Shown: positions 12,480-24,200 of the stretch, one piece after another
Position numbering within the stretch: the first letter of the stretch is position 1
Layout: every line of letters begins with the position of its first letter
The notes under the pieces: generated by a model
Told to the model about the DNA's origin: nothing
Databases searched by the model: none
The model's input: only the letters and a program-made list of their open reading frames with translations
Assembly (NCBI GenBank): GCA_018398765.1
Contig: JAHBMJ010005110.1
Span: 27,501-74,705, forward strand
Length of the DNA stretch: 47,205 bases
DNA from: Chromera velia
Lineage: Eukaryota; Sar; Chromeraceae
Direction of reading: 5' to 3'
Program-made: the position numbers and the translations under genes

Positions 12480-15400
12480 ATGGATTTCTTCCGCTTTATT
12501 CCGTCTGGGCTTTCCGGGCTCCTCAAGCAGAGGCCTGTCTATGCGGAACCGTCTCCCCCTGCGACACCTGGGGAAGATGCAAAGACCGCAGCAACTGCAA
12601 GCACGGGGGGAGAGGCACAGGCCCCCCAGATGCCCCCTACTGATCCGTCAGTTACCTTCCAATCCCTGGTCTTTCTGGTGCGGTAAGACGGACAAACGGA
12701 CGACCGAGTTGAGCATGAGGAGAGTGACTCACTCTCTTTCCTTCTGTCTCTGTCTACTTGCTTTTGTGGCTGTGATTCCGTGGTTTTTGAGTTATCCGTA
12801 GAGTTTGGGCTATTGTGTCTTCCCTGACCATTTTTCGACTTCTCTGCGCTCTCCCTCCCTTGCTCTATGTTCTGTGGCTCGACACGTTCTGGTGCTGCTG
12901 ATTCCTTTGGACTCCGAGCGTTCGTTTGACATTGTTTTGCATGCGTCTGCATCTGTAGAAGCCTGTCGCCCTGCTCGCCTTTGGCTCTGTCCATCCAGAG
13001 CTTTCCTCTTTGCCTCCACCTCGCGTCTTGGTGTATGCCGGTGGTCTTGCCGTCTCCTGTTGTGTCTGCGTTTGTTTAGGGCCGAGATGTATGCCCATTC
13101 CAGTTCTGCTTCTAAGGGATCTTCAGAAGATTTATAATTCCCCTCACCACGACGCTGTACATGCAGGAGCGCGCCCGTCCAGTACGAAAACTTCTCGAAG
13201 GAGTTTCAGCAAATCATGCAACAAGATAACTTCGATGGTTTTCGAATTGAGGCAGCAAAGGCGGTGTGCAAGAATCTTCAGTCGTCCCACTCACTCTTCC
13301 TTGGAACGACTCTGAGAGAGGGAGGTCAGCTTCGATCATGCTGCAGCAAGCTAACAGTGGCCTCTGCGTGGGTTTCCTCCCGGCCCCCCTGCCTCGTCTT
13401 TTTCTCTCGATCCTTTGCGTCTGTCAAGCGAAGGCATTCATACCCAGGTCTCTCTTCCCCGCCCCACCACATCCCTGCCCTCTCTTCGTTTCTTCTTCTT
13501 CATCTTGTTCTTCGTTCTCTTCTTCTTCGTCTTTTCTTTCTCTTCTTTCTTCTCTTTCTTCTTCTCTTCTCCTTCCTTTCTTCTCATTCTCACTCTCAAC
13601 TCTTTCACTGTCTCATCACGCGAGCAGCATGTTCCACGCATTCGGTGAACGATTTATCTACTAACGCGAATCAACTTCCTTTTGCCTGCAGGATACATCT
13701 ACCAATTCGGTCCGAATCTCTCGAGTGAGGACGGGAACTTTCTCGCAGTCGGGAGGGTGGGCATCGATGGAACTGTGAATGGGAGGTGAGTGGCCGCCTT
13801 TATGGGGGTTCCCTTCTTTCACCTTCCTTTGTGTTCCTCCTGCACTTTTTTTCTTCTTCTTTTGTCTTTCCTCCTTTTCTTCTTTTGTCTTTCCTCCTTG
13901 CTCCTCTTCTCTGTATCTCGTTTTCTTTCTGTGTGTGCATTAATGTACGTGTCTGCCGGTCTCTCTGTCTGTTTCTTTGTGTGCCTGTCTCCTCGCCTGC
14001 CTAAAGGAAAAGCACCAAGAGAAAGAGTCAGAGGGAAAATAATGTAGTACGTGCCTTGAGAGGAGGAGTCGTGCGCTCTGTCTGAGCCCTTTTGGGAACC
14101 GCCCCTTTGCCTCTCGTCCTGGTCCCTTAGGAGAAATTTGTTTCTGTGCTTATGCCCTCTGTCTTTTGAATCTTTTCTCTTTAGCTGGGCTTCTTTTTTC
14201 CGCGCGTCTTCTCGTTTCTCTCCGTCGCTGTTTCCTCTATCTTCCTTCGTCTACGGACGTGAGTGTGCAGACTGGCGAAGAAGTTTGTCCCCCTGGGCCT
14301 CGACCTGAAACTTCAACTGACATCCCACCTGAAGGACGCTCAGAGAAATGTATTCGAACTCTCAACGGACTGGGCGGGAAAGGACATGGCCACCTCACTC
14401 AAGATCGCACATCAAGACACGTTCATTCTCAATGGAGCATTCACGCAAGTCAGTCTGTCTGTCTGTCTGTCAGCGTCTCTTTCTGTGTTGAAAAGTAGAG
14501 GCATCGCTTTCTCTCTTGGTCGTTCTGTTTGTGTGTCTTTCTATTCATGCATCTCTCAAATTGGTTTGGGAAGGCAGCGAGGGTGACTCTGACTTTCTCT
14601 CCTTCTGTCGAGTGATTGCCAGAAACAATTGGAGACGCGCAGAGGGGACAGGGGTCTGTCTTGGTGTTCCACACCCTGCTTGCCCGTCTGCCGGCCTGGC
14701 TGGCTGACCGACCCCCGAAGAGATGTCTCTCTCGTCTTTTGTTTGTTTGTGTCTGCAGGTACTGACCCCTCAGTTGCAAGCAGGCGTGGAACTGACTTGG
14801 GTGGTCAGTCACTCACTCACGCTCTCAGATAGCTCATCTGTCCGAGCAATCTGACCTGCTTGTCTGGAGAATCAAAAGGAGAAGCACAAACAGAAATAGA
14901 GCGGACAGTCGGACACCTTTTGCTGTTTTGTTTCCATTGTTGCTGAGATCTTCAGGTCTGAATGGGCCTAATGTCAATTGCCTCCCCTCTCTCGATGAGT
15001 TTGGAGCAGACTCGAGAGCGGGATTACCGCAGCTTCTATGTCTCTCCTCCACACAAATAACACAGCAATGTTTGCAAGGTCTTTCTTTCTGATGAACGAA
15101 CACTGCAGGCAGCCAACCAGGCGTCTATTGGGACTATGGGATTCAGATGGGCAAAGGGACACCACTTTCTTTCCGGTGCGTCAGTGTGTGAGGGTAGCGG
15201 GGTGGGGGTTGGGCTTCTGTGTTGTGCTGAGAGATGTGGTCGGTCGTTGTGATTAGGTCTCACTTCAGCGTTGGTACGGAGATTGAAGCTCGGATGTGTG
15301 GAGGCTAGATGATTAGAGGACCGGGTTGAATAATGAGTAACGCGAAAAAAGTCGGGAGTGGTTTTGAATTATTCTTATGACAGAAACCGAAGTCAGAGAT

Positions 15401-15906
15401 ACTGCTGCAAAGAGAAAGTGACCCAGAAACTCTTGACATCCATCACAAACGCTTTGACGGTCTGTGCGTGATTTGTTTGAAAGGAAAAATGCAGAACCGT
15501 TCCTTCCGGTGTGTCCATGCAGGTCAACTGACACGACAGCCCGATTTCAGGACGCCTGGAGGAATTCTTGCAAACGTTCATGGTGCAAAGCTCCAGTACG
15601 TCAGAAAGGTAGGCCAGACAGATCGGCAGAGAACCGAATGCAGTCAGGAAGTTTCCCCAATGTCCAACGACTATTCTGCGACTCGTATCCTCCCATTCCT
15701 TTCGGGCTTTCCCGTTTTCCCCCTCGTGATTTGGTTTCTCTCGTTGCAGGTCTTTCACAACCTCTTGACTGACAGATGACAGGCAATTAGCCAGGTGACA
15801 AACCGATATGTTCTGAGCGGGTTATGTGCGTCTATTCACCTGCTCCGACTTTCGATTTTCCGCTCTATCTCTCCAACTTTGTCAATCGTCCTTCGCGTCT
15901 GGTCCT

Positions 15907-15938
<32 letters not shown>

Positions 15939-16538
15939 GTGCAGCTTTCGGAACGGCTTTCTCTTGCAACGGAATACGAATTTTCCCATCCCGACATGCA
16001 TTCGGCATTGCGCATGGTCAGTGGTTCTCTCTGTGAGAATGTCATTTTCTCTCTATCATTCTCTCTCTTCAGACAGGCAGTCGTCTGAAAAAATGGAAAC
16101 AATATTCCTGTGTCTGTCTGACTTTCTGTCTTGTCTGTCTGCTGATTAGCAGGAAAGTTGTCTGTCTGCTTCTCTTTTCTTATTTTTTTGTTGTTTGTCT
16201 GAAAGGACAAAGAAAAAGAAAAAAAGAAACAACAAAAGGTTTTATGGTCCGTCTTTCTGTCTGTCTGTAGAGACGCACAAAGAAGGAAACGCAAAGAGAT
16301 GCACAAGGAAGGAAACGCAAAGAGATGCACAAGGAAGGAAACGCAAAGTCTGTCTGTGACGAAAGTAGAGGAAGGATCCGTCCGCCTGTTTGTCTGTCAG
16401 TGGGTATGAAAAGAAGGAAGGAAAAGAAAGAAACATATGACATGTGGAAAGCAGGGCGGAAACGAAAGAAACCTACAGGCAGTCAGTCAGTCAGTCAGTC
16501 AGTCAGTCACTAAGTCTTCCTGTGTGTGTGCATGTGCA

Positions 16539-16576
<38 letters not shown>

Positions 16577-16590
16577 CATATATATAATAC

Positions 16591-16621
<31 letters not shown>

Positions 16622-16848
16622 ATATGTCTACTATGATAATGCAGGGATACGAGTACACGTTCCGACAGGCGAGAGTCCAGGGATCTCTTGACACTGCAGG
16701 GCGAGTGGGGTGCTTTGTGCAGGACATGACGGGATTTGGCATAAGCGGGACGATTGACTACTGGAGGGGGGACTACAAGTTTGGGTTCATGATGCATGTG
16801 CAGCCCCCTCCTGAAGGACAACCGCAGGGGGGACCTGGAATGATGTGA
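12480..16848 (+). CDS. TOM40: TOM40, mitochondrial outer-membrane protein import pore, 9 exons
   Basis: Beta-barrel channel of the TOM complex, through which nuclear-encoded proteins enter mitochondria. Exons: 12480-12682, 13167-13324, 13692-13785, 14271-14448, 14759-14800, 15109-15175, 15523-15608, 15945-16016, 16645-16848. They sum to 1104 nt, giving 367 aa, the usual TOM40 length, and every phase joins. Evidence: YENFSKEFQQIM, then GYIYQFGPNLSSEDGNFLAV, RVGIDGTVN, the alternating amphipathic strands of exon 4, KLQYVRK joined to LSERLSLATEYE across intron 7, YEYTFRQARVQG, and the C-terminal beta-signal-like strand DYKFGFMMHV. The start ATG precedes MDFFRFIPSGL and a Pro/Ala/Thr-rich N-terminal arm, typical of non-barrel TOM40 leaders. 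Exon 5 is only 42 nt. Several introns carry microsatellites. Confidence 0.92.
15908..15937. repeat. (CTGC)n run abutting a TOM40 splice acceptor
   Basis: About seven CTGC repeats end just upstream of the TGTGCAG acceptor of exon 8 (15945). The run replaces a conventional pyrimidine-only tract. Its CTGC units resemble the acceptor motif itself, and length changes here could affect splice-site choice. Confidence 0.75.
16275..16348. repeat. 26-bp tandem repeat (about 3 copies) in TOM40 intron 8
   Basis: Three consecutive copies of a 26-base unit containing GCACAAGGAAGGAAACGCAA start at 16275, 16301 and 16327. The first copy differs slightly. It lies inside the last intron of TOM40. Confidence 0.85.
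16478..16622. repeat. (CAGT)n, (TG)n and (TA)n microsatellite cluster
   Basis: CAGT tetranucleotide repeats (about 16478-16508) are followed by a TG-rich run and then an alternating AT tract that ends close to the acceptor of the last TOM40 exon. The cluster is intronic. Short frames through it are not genes. Confidence 0.9.
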
Positions 16849-17643
16849 TTGATTTGATTGGAGTGGCCCGGCTGCATGCACTCGATTCGATATGATGAGT
16901 GTGTGGTGCGTTCTGAGAGGACGCGGGGATTTGGCTGTTCTTGTGGACGTTTGATCATGAGGGAGAGAAGAGAATGACTGGTTACCGCTCTCTGGCTCTT
17001 TTGTGCATTGTTTGTCTACCCCACATGTTCGGCATTTCGCAGTTGGAAGGCAAAGAGTGAAGCCTTAGGCCTCTGAAGAACAGCAAGATGTGTTGTGAAA
17101 GATTCTCTGTTCAGAGAGAGAGAGAGAGAGAGAGAGAGGCTACGGGGTGACAGGAGACATGTGGAGTTTGTTGTCGCGTGTTGTAGTCATAAGAGTGTGA
17201 GCAAACTGGGGGAGAGGTGGCTTTTTGTTACCATAGAGATGGAGTCTTCGCTTTTCTCTTGTTCCAGCATCTTTCTGTCTCGCTCTCGCTCTCTCCCTTT
17301 TCCTCTCCGTTTCTTGTACGGTCTAATCAATTGCAGTCTCTGGAATGGGTGCCTTGGCGCAGTACAACGGGAGAGGATAGACCGGACTGTCTACTGACAG
17401 ATGTGACGTGAATGATGAAAATTAAAATAAATCTAATAAACATGCCCACGTGTTTCAATCTTTTTCTAGCCCAGTTTTATAGACATAGTTTCAGAGAGTT
17501 GTGCTAGGAGTTGTGGTAATTCGGTGTTATCACTGCCATATATATGCAGGTCTATTATAGTACTAGGTATTTCTATCATTGGCTGTAATTCTAGTTGTAA
17601 TTCTACCGGTGCAGTGGAAAGATTCACGAATTTAAATGAATTA
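16849..17643. other. TOM40 3' flank with possible polyadenylation signals
   Basis: About 800 bp between the TOM40 stop and the left end of a DNA transposon. It includes a GA-dinucleotide run (about 17115-17139) and two AATAAA hexamers (17426-17431 and 17435-17440), roughly 580 bp after the stop. These could serve as polyadenylation signals, but such hexamers also occur by chance in AT-rich DNA. No ORF here is convincing. Confidence 0.35.
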
Positions 17644-18651
17644 CATAGTGGCGTTAGCCGTAACTAATATAACTTCGTTACATATACATGGCCCGAAGGG
17701 CCATGTTACGACCTTACGTTTTATGTGGTGCGTAACATAAGCTGAAATGTATATGTTACGGTTAAGGACGTAAGTTATGCAAAGCTATTCTTAGGTAGGT
17801 AAGAAAGCACCTGAGAACACGAATTCGATGCAACAATCGTATAGTTCGTATAATCTTTTAGTTTAAGAGAGCCTAATCAATTGTCCTTACTGTAGTAATT
17901 GAGGGCTGACTCAATTTATTTGAAGCTTAGTCTGCTTAGACATTTGCTGAAGTCGTACTACCACCTGAGCAATGATAGCGGGTGTACGTTTTCAATTTTT
18001 GTCGTCGGTCCGATTGGTAGATCTCCAAATTAAAGGCCCCTCCTGCTTCCTCTTCTCCCCCCTCTTGATGACCCAGCTCCTCTCCCCCCTCCTCTTCCTC
18101 GTTGTGGGCCCAATGTGGGGAAGGGCCTGGGATCTTGGGAGGTGCCCAAGGACTTGAGTGTGGGATAGGTATGGACCAAGCTTTCTCTTTTACCTCGTCA
18201 TCTCCGGTGGTGAAGTTACGTGTTATGTATACTGAAGTGATGTGAAGTCAAGTCAAGGTCGTGAAGTCACTAAGGTGAAGTCTCTTGCAATGATCGAAGA
18301 GGCCGGTGTCCTACTATAGTACGTAGGATTCCGAGACTGCATGCGTGCAATTAATTATATATCGATAATTAATGCATGCATGCATGTACGTGCATGCATG
18401 CATGCATAAATCGCGGCCGCGTGTATGCATATATATGTATGCATGCATACAGAGATCGACACGCGCGCAATAAAGGCGGCGAGCGGGGGACTATAGGCCT
18501 TAAAATCTTAAAGTTACGTTTTTGACGTAAGATATATAGACCCATTTAAAGAAAACATGAAGTTACGTTTTTTTTGTAACTGATTTTACCGTAACTATTC
18601 AGATCGTTCCTCTTTTCCAGGTTTTCCTACATTACAGCTAACGCCACTATG
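17644..18651. mobile_element. 1-kb non-autonomous DNA transposon (MITE-like) with 15-bp perfect TIRs and TA flanks
   Basis: The left end CATAGTGGCGTTAGC (17644-17658) is matched exactly by its reverse complement at 18637-18651. Both ends are flanked by TA, as expected for a TA target-site duplication (Tc1/mariner-like or similar superfamily). The TIR similarity continues imperfectly for a few more bases. The interior has repeated GTTACG/CGTAAC subterminal motifs near both ends and a perfect 9-bp-stem hairpin with a 3-nt loop at 17686-17706. There is no transposase ORF. A TGCATGCA-rich palindromic tract lies inside. Confidence 0.8.
18351..18450. repeat. Palindromic TGCATGCA / alternating purine-pyrimidine tract
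   Basis: A run of nested palindromes: AATTAATTATATATCGATAATTAAT, then repeated TGCATGCA with a TGTACGTGCA centre, a NotI-type GCGGCCGC, and a second ATGCATATATATGTATGCAT. The alternating purine-pyrimidine character could favour cruciform or left-handed DNA. It lies inside the 1-kb transposon. Confidence 0.8.
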
Positions 18652-19125
18652 TAAAATAAATAAATTATAAGAATCTTTTTTTTATGAAGAAAGTTATTAT
18701 CACACACAACTTATTGAGAAAAATTAAAAAGGAATTCAATTAAGGGGTCATGCAAAAATTTACTTGTGAGCCAAATTGTTATCCAATTAATGAGTCGTAA
18801 GCTTGAAATTCAACAATAAGGGGCGGGGGGTAACCCCCGGGGGTCGCTTACGACCCATGCCAGTGCAATATTCAAACAATTAACCTACTACCTGTCACAT
18901 AATACCGAACAAGAATTGTTTAAGAGCTCAATCAATTAACGCAAGCACTATAGCGCAATGAAACAATTAGTAAGAACAATAAGGTCCTATCATAAGGATA
19001 ATTATCACCCGCAAGCTGAATCAGCGGCCCCTGATTGTTTCTAGGATTGTTTTTAAGACAGAAATTTAAGTCTTACAATATGATCCAGTTTTGAATCATT
19101 TAATATCAGTAAATATAAGGCATTT
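18652..19125. other. AT-rich spacer downstream of the ankyrin gene
   Basis: About 470 bp of AT-rich DNA between the transposon's right end and the stop codon of the ankyrin-repeat gene. I see no ORF, RNA gene or further repeat. It may hold the 3' UTR of the ankyrin gene. Confidence 0.4.
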
Positions 19126-20565
19126 TTAAAACTCAACTTCAAACTCGATCTCCTCCCAGTCCTCCTGAGCCCCTTTCTGGTGCCCCTCCTGTGCAGGGGC
19201 TAATCCCCGAAGAAGTGCAAGCACAGGTGAATCGTCGGGCTGCTCGGCCTCTGCAACATCAAGTGCTGTCCATCCCTCTTCGTCGAGAGCACCCACACCA
19301 ATACCCCTGGATAAAAGAAGCTCTGCAATACTGAGCTTCTTCTCAAATAAACCACGCTCAGTCTCTTCTGAATCCTCACTTGTTCTCTCTCTTGCTGACG
19401 CTGCAACATAATGCAGAGCAGTGTCTCCCATATCGTCTGTCGCATGGACATCGGCACCGTTCTCTAACAAAACCTCCACCACACCCACCGCACCGTTCTT
19501 AGCTGCAGTCTGGAGGACTGTTCGCCCTCTATCACCCCTCGCATGGACGTCGGCCCCTCGAGAAATCAGGCGCTCGGCAATGTCTCTGCGATCTAGTGGA
19601 ACGCCATCAAAAATCGAGGCGGTAAAGAAGAGGGGTGTCTGATCGCTCTGGTCCCTTTGGTTCACGGATGCGCCATGATCCAGGAGCAACTCCACCACAT
19701 CTGGGTGGTCCCTCCCAATCGCGTCAAAAATCGGAGATTTTCCGTAAGTTGTTTCCTTTACATTCACATCGGCACCCCGCCCGAGAAAAAATCTGACAAG
19801 ATCTGTCAGGCCATGCTGGGCAGCAATGAAAAGGGGTGTCACTCCTGTGTTAGTGACTGCATCCACTTCTGCGCCACTGTTCACGAGGAACCGGGCAATC
19901 TCTTGCATGTTCTCTTTGACTGCGATGTGGAGGGCCCTCCCTCCATCCACGACTACCTCAAATCCGACCCCCGCTCCCACGAGGATCTTCACTGCCTCCA
20001 AACTCCCAAAACCGACAGCGTTCATCAACGCAGTCTCTTGATAGGAGTTCTCTCCCTCATCTCCACCTTCTGCGTCGCCCTCGTCGAGGTCATTTGTTGA
20101 AACATCCACTGCAGTGTCCATTTCCGCTCCAACCTTCAGCAGGAGTTCGAGATCATCCCTTTCCTGCTTGCCCCCCCATATCATGAAGTCGTCCACGGCA
20201 TCGTTCAGCGTCTTAGCCTCGACGGCCTGGAAGGATCGAATCACGTTGCCGGTATCAAGAGCAAACAGGGGTTCTAAGTCCATCCTGTAGTACCGACTCA
20301 TGAACGTATTCAATTCCACCCTCACACCCTTCCTCATTTGATCTACCAATTTTGTGGCTCGATCCAGAGCCACCGCGTCTGGCGGAAGCAGCGCAGACGA
20401 CGCGTCGTCTTGGGGGGGGTTAGCAAGGGGGACATCCTCTGGAAACTCAACAGTACCCAGAAGAGCGTCCATGCTCTGTACCATCCTGACAACCTCCTGA
20501 AGGCTTTCGGCGAGACTCCTTAAGCCTTCTCGGACAGGGACGAGATTGGCTGCCGTTCTCAACAT
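19126..20565 (-). CDS. Ankyrin-repeat protein, single exon, 479 aa
   Basis: Uninterrupted ORF starting at ATG 20565. Residues 1-150 are non-repeat and helical (LAESLQEVVRMVQSMDALLG), with one ankyrin-like half-repeat (ERDDLELLLKVGAEMD, about 135-150). An acidic linker follows (about 158-174). Residues 175-455 hold about eight ankyrin repeats with the usual G-TPL-AA and LL--GA-V marks: GVTPLFIAAQHGLTDLVRFF, GRTVLQTAAKNGAVGVVEVL, DTALHYVAA. Two repeats carry insertions (around 318-328 and 392-408). The C-terminus is acidic (EDWEEIEFEVEF). Ankyrin arrays bind partner proteins, so no specific function can be given. Lacking introns beside intron-rich neighbours, it may be a retrocopy or a member of an expanded family. 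Confidence 0.85.
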   Translation of the reverse strand: MLRTAANLVPVREGLRSLAESLQEVVRMVQSMDALLGTVEFPEDVPLANPPQDDASSALLPPDAVALDRATKLVDQMRKGVRVELNTFMSRYYRMDLEPLFALDTGNVIRSFQAVEAKTLNDAVDDFMIWGGKQERDDLELLLKVGAEMDTAVDVSTNDLDEGDAEGGDEGENSYQETALMNAVGFGSLEAVKILVGAGVGFEVVVDGGRALHIAVKENMQEIARFLVNSGAEVDAVTNTGVTPLFIAAQHGLTDLVRFFLGRGADVNVKETTYGKSPIFDAIGRDHPDVVELLLDHGASVNQRDQSDQTPLFFTASIFDGVPLDRRDIAERLISRGADVHARGDRGRTVLQTAAKNGAVGVVEVLLENGADVHATDDMGDTALHYVAASARERTSEDSEETERGLFEKKLSIAELLLSRGIGVGALDEEGWTALDVAEAEQPDDSPVLALLRGLAPAQEGHQKGAQEDWEEIEFEVEF

Positions 20566-21226
20566 CTTGAACGCCTGGGTTTGGATACCTTCGTTCTCGG
20601 GCAGAGCGAGAAAGAGACGACTAGAAATGACTTTTGGGAATTCAACAAGAAGTCACCACACAAAGCACCCCTGAAAACCTTTGCCTTCTAAGAGCCTGTA
20701 GTCTGTATTTGACAGGTGTTCGACCACGAGAGCATTGCAGAGTATGGTTGCTGACCGAAGCAAGCTAGACTGGCTGCGTCTGTGAACATGAGATCTGAGT
20801 AATGTCATCAGACTCAGCCATGCACTCATGCATGCAGTCTTGCATATATGCTCGACTCAGTCTGACATCGGTTCGCACGGAGTCTGTCTCCGGTAGTGCA
20901 CGCGCGAGGGGCTCTTCTTGCAGTTCGAAAATTCGAAATTATTGATTTTTTTGTTTTCGATCTCTGCTGCCGATCTGCTGCAGTCAGTCCAGAATTCACG
21001 TTGCAGTCGGAGGAAAGTGAGAGAAGGCAAACGGTGGAGGTGGATGTCTGTGTGCAAAACATCAGGCTGGGGATCTTACCTTGAGGACATTTGTTTTTGC
21101 GAGCAGCAGTCAGAAGTTGCTGCTTTTCCTAATTTTCTTTTTTTCATTGTTTGTCTCTCGAATCTTTGATTTCTTTGCACGTCTCCTCTCTTTCTTCTTC
21201 TCCCTTCGTACCGTCTTGAAGCGAAA
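20566..21226. promoter_or_regulatory. Shared head-to-head intergenic region, ankyrin gene / MCM3
   Basis: 661 bp separate the two divergent ATGs. The segment must hold both promoters and 5' UTRs. A CT-rich stretch (about 21120-21210) lies immediately before the MCM3 start. I found no definite core-promoter element, so bidirectional control is inference. Confidence 0.4.
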
Positions 21227-24200
21227 ATGGCGGACGTAACCCCTCCTCCGGCTCCAGCAGGAGCAGCAGCCCCGGCTGACAACAATGCTCAGGGTGCCAG
21301 GAACAGGGTTGAGCAGATTCAAAAGAATATCGAACTGTGGATGACCAATTTTCTCCAAAACCCCAAATACAAGGAGAAGTTGGAAGAGATGGTCGCGAAT
21401 AAAAACACCAGAATGACTATTGACATGAAAGACCTCGGAGAGAGCGACCAGGCTCTTGCCAAGCGTCTCATGAAAGATCCCTGTCTGTACATTCAGCCCT
21501 ACGAGAGGGCAGTGACAAGGGAACTGCAGAGACTTGATACAGACTTTGCGAAGGAGATGAAAGAGCCCATTCGCATTGGCTTCCAAGGAGCCTTCGGACG
21601 TCACCATGTCACCCCACGTGGTCTGAACGCCTCCCTTGTCTCCTCCCTCGTCTGTGTTGAGGGAATCGTTGCCAAGGCCACCTTCGTCCGTCCCAAGCTC
21701 GTCAGGTCCTGTTACTACAACGAGTCGAACGGAAATTGGAAATTCTCCTACCACACCGACGTGGCCAGCCTCGCCAAGGACAGGAGCATCGCAGGCTCTG
21801 CAGGTGCCCCCACTGTCGATCAGGAGGACGGCACTGAGATGACGGTCGAGTACGGTCTGTGCACCTACAAGCCCCACCAGAAGTTCACCTTGCAGGAGCT
21901 TCCTGAGAGAGCTCCGACAGGGCAGATGCCCAGGTCCATTGACGTGTACGCCGAGGAGGACTTGGTCGATACGGTCAAGCCCGGAGACCGTGTGAGGGTC
22001 GTGGGCATCTTCCGCCCCATGGCCTTCAAGGAGGGGGCCGTGACCAATGGACAGTTCAAGTGTGTCCTGATTTCGAACAACGTCCAGCAGATGAGTCAGG
22101 AGATTCTTGCCCCCACGATTACTCCCAACGACGTCGCAGCGATTCGCATGATCGCAGACAGAGACGACACCCTCGAGCTGTTGGGTCGTTCGTTTGCCCC
22201 CTCGATTTGCGGCCATCACTGGTTGAAGAAGGGCCTCGTGCTCCAGTCAGTTGGAGGCAACGAGAAGGTTCTGAAGAACGGGGCGCATCTGAGGGGTGAC
22301 CTTCACGTGATGCTCATAGGGGATCCTTCCTGCGGGAAGTCCCAGATGCTCCGTTTCTGTATGAACATTGCCCCTCTGGCCATCTCCACAACAGGGAGAG
22401 GGGCATCGGGGGTGGGGCTGACTGCAGCAGTCACATTTGAGAAGGAGACGAAGGAGAGGAGGTTGGAGGCGGGGGCGATGGTGTTGGCAGACCGGGGCCT
22501 TGTATGCATCGATGAGTTCGACAAGATGAGTCTGATCGATCGGGTTGCGATCCACGAGGTGATGGAGCAGCAGACAGTGACGATCGCCAAGGCAGGCATC
22601 CACTGCTCGCTGAACGCCCGCTGCTCCGTTGTGGCAGCAGCGAACCCGATCTACGGGAACTTCCAGGAGGACCAGCCGATCGACAAACAGATCGCGTTCC
22701 CGGACTCTCTCCTCTCCCGTTTCGATATGATCTTCGTCATTCGTGACAGGTAGGGGGGGGGAAGGCAGAAATCTTTGTGTATTATGAGTCACAAGAAAGA
22801 GCGTGTTTTAATGTCATATTCCTCCTTCCACACAGATTTGGGTGCACGCAGACGTGATGGGACCGGCAGTGGAAACACAGAATGGACAGGGGGAAGTGGT
22901 GCATGCGTGTAGAGCGTGCGCGAATCTCTCATTGCCTGCTTCTTGAAGATGTTCCCTCTCTTGCTTTTTCGGTGTCGGCTTGCCTGGTGTGTGTGTGTGT
23001 GTTGTCTCACGCTTTGTCTATGCATGACTTCCTCGCTTCATCTGCATGTTAGGATCCTGTCTTGTCTTTCTCGAAGCGAGAATGAGCACATGTCCTTGTC
23101 CCTTCTCTCTTTCTGCCTCTCTTCCTTCGTTCTCTTGGGTTTGTATGATGATGCAGACACGACCAGAACCTGGACCAGATCATTGCCAACCACGTGCTCA
23201 AACAGAACCAGTACCGGTCGGGGTTGGAGGGCAGAGGAGGAGGAGACGGTGCTGATGTGGGGCGTGTGGCGGTGCTGGAGTCTGCCGCTGAGCAGACAGG
23301 GGGGCGGGTGAACGAGGACGGAGATACGGAGGTCTTCGAACGGTATGCCTCTCGGCAGGGGCAAGAGGAGAGCGGGGAGGAGGGAGGGAGTGTTCAGATC
23401 CTCACAGTCGATTTCCTCCGAAAGTACATCCACTTCTGCAAGAACCACAGACAGCCGAGACTCTCAGGTCAGTCCGTACTTCCCCATCCGCCTGCTCGTC
23501 TTGCCTCTTGCTTCTCGTACTTTCTGCCTCCAAGATAGGTTCGTGCGTGAGTAGGTTGGCAGGGTTGGAGGTCTGCTGTTTTCCTTTTTTGGCAGTTTTC
23601 TTCTTCCCTTGTGAGAGACCGATTTCAAGTGCCACATTAATGGACGGATAGAAAAAGAAACGAAAGAGGGGCGCCGTGTCGATGAAGCGTGCGACAATGT
23701 GCAGGCAGGTAGTTCCTTATTGTGCCAGAAGGAAGGAAGAGGAGAGAGACTCCAGTGTGTTTCGTCCTGATCCGAAGTCGTGACCTGAATTCTCGCTCAA
23801 GCCGTTTGCCTGCCTGTCTCTGTAGAAAGAAAGAAAACTAGAGGCAGAAGGAGTGACACGGTCTCTCTTCTTCTCTTCCCTCCCACCCCCCTCTCTCTGC
23901 GTGTGTGTGTGTGTGTGTGTGTCTCGCTGTGCGCGTGCGTCTTTGTCTGTGTGTGCCTATGTGTGTATGTGCTTGCAGAGGAGGCTGTGGAAGAGATCGC
24001 CGATTTCTATGCCGAGCTCCGCAAGGAGTGCAACGGCAAGACGCAGGCAAGACGGAAGGTGCCTGTGACTGCGCGAACCCTCGAGGCCTGTATCCGTATC
24101 GCGACTGCCCACGCGAAACTGAAACTCCGCGACTCGATCACAGTGGACGACGTGAGGTGTGCCAAGCAGATGATTCTGGTCTGTCTCCTGGGAGACCAGA

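Noticed and set aside
15732-15818. Possible extra TOM40 exon between exons 7 and 8 (VFHNLLTDR or VTNRYVLS)
   Set aside because: The first hits a stop at once. Exon 7 (KLQYVRK) and exon 8 (LSERLSLATEYE) join in phase 0 to give a continuous TOM40-like strand without it.
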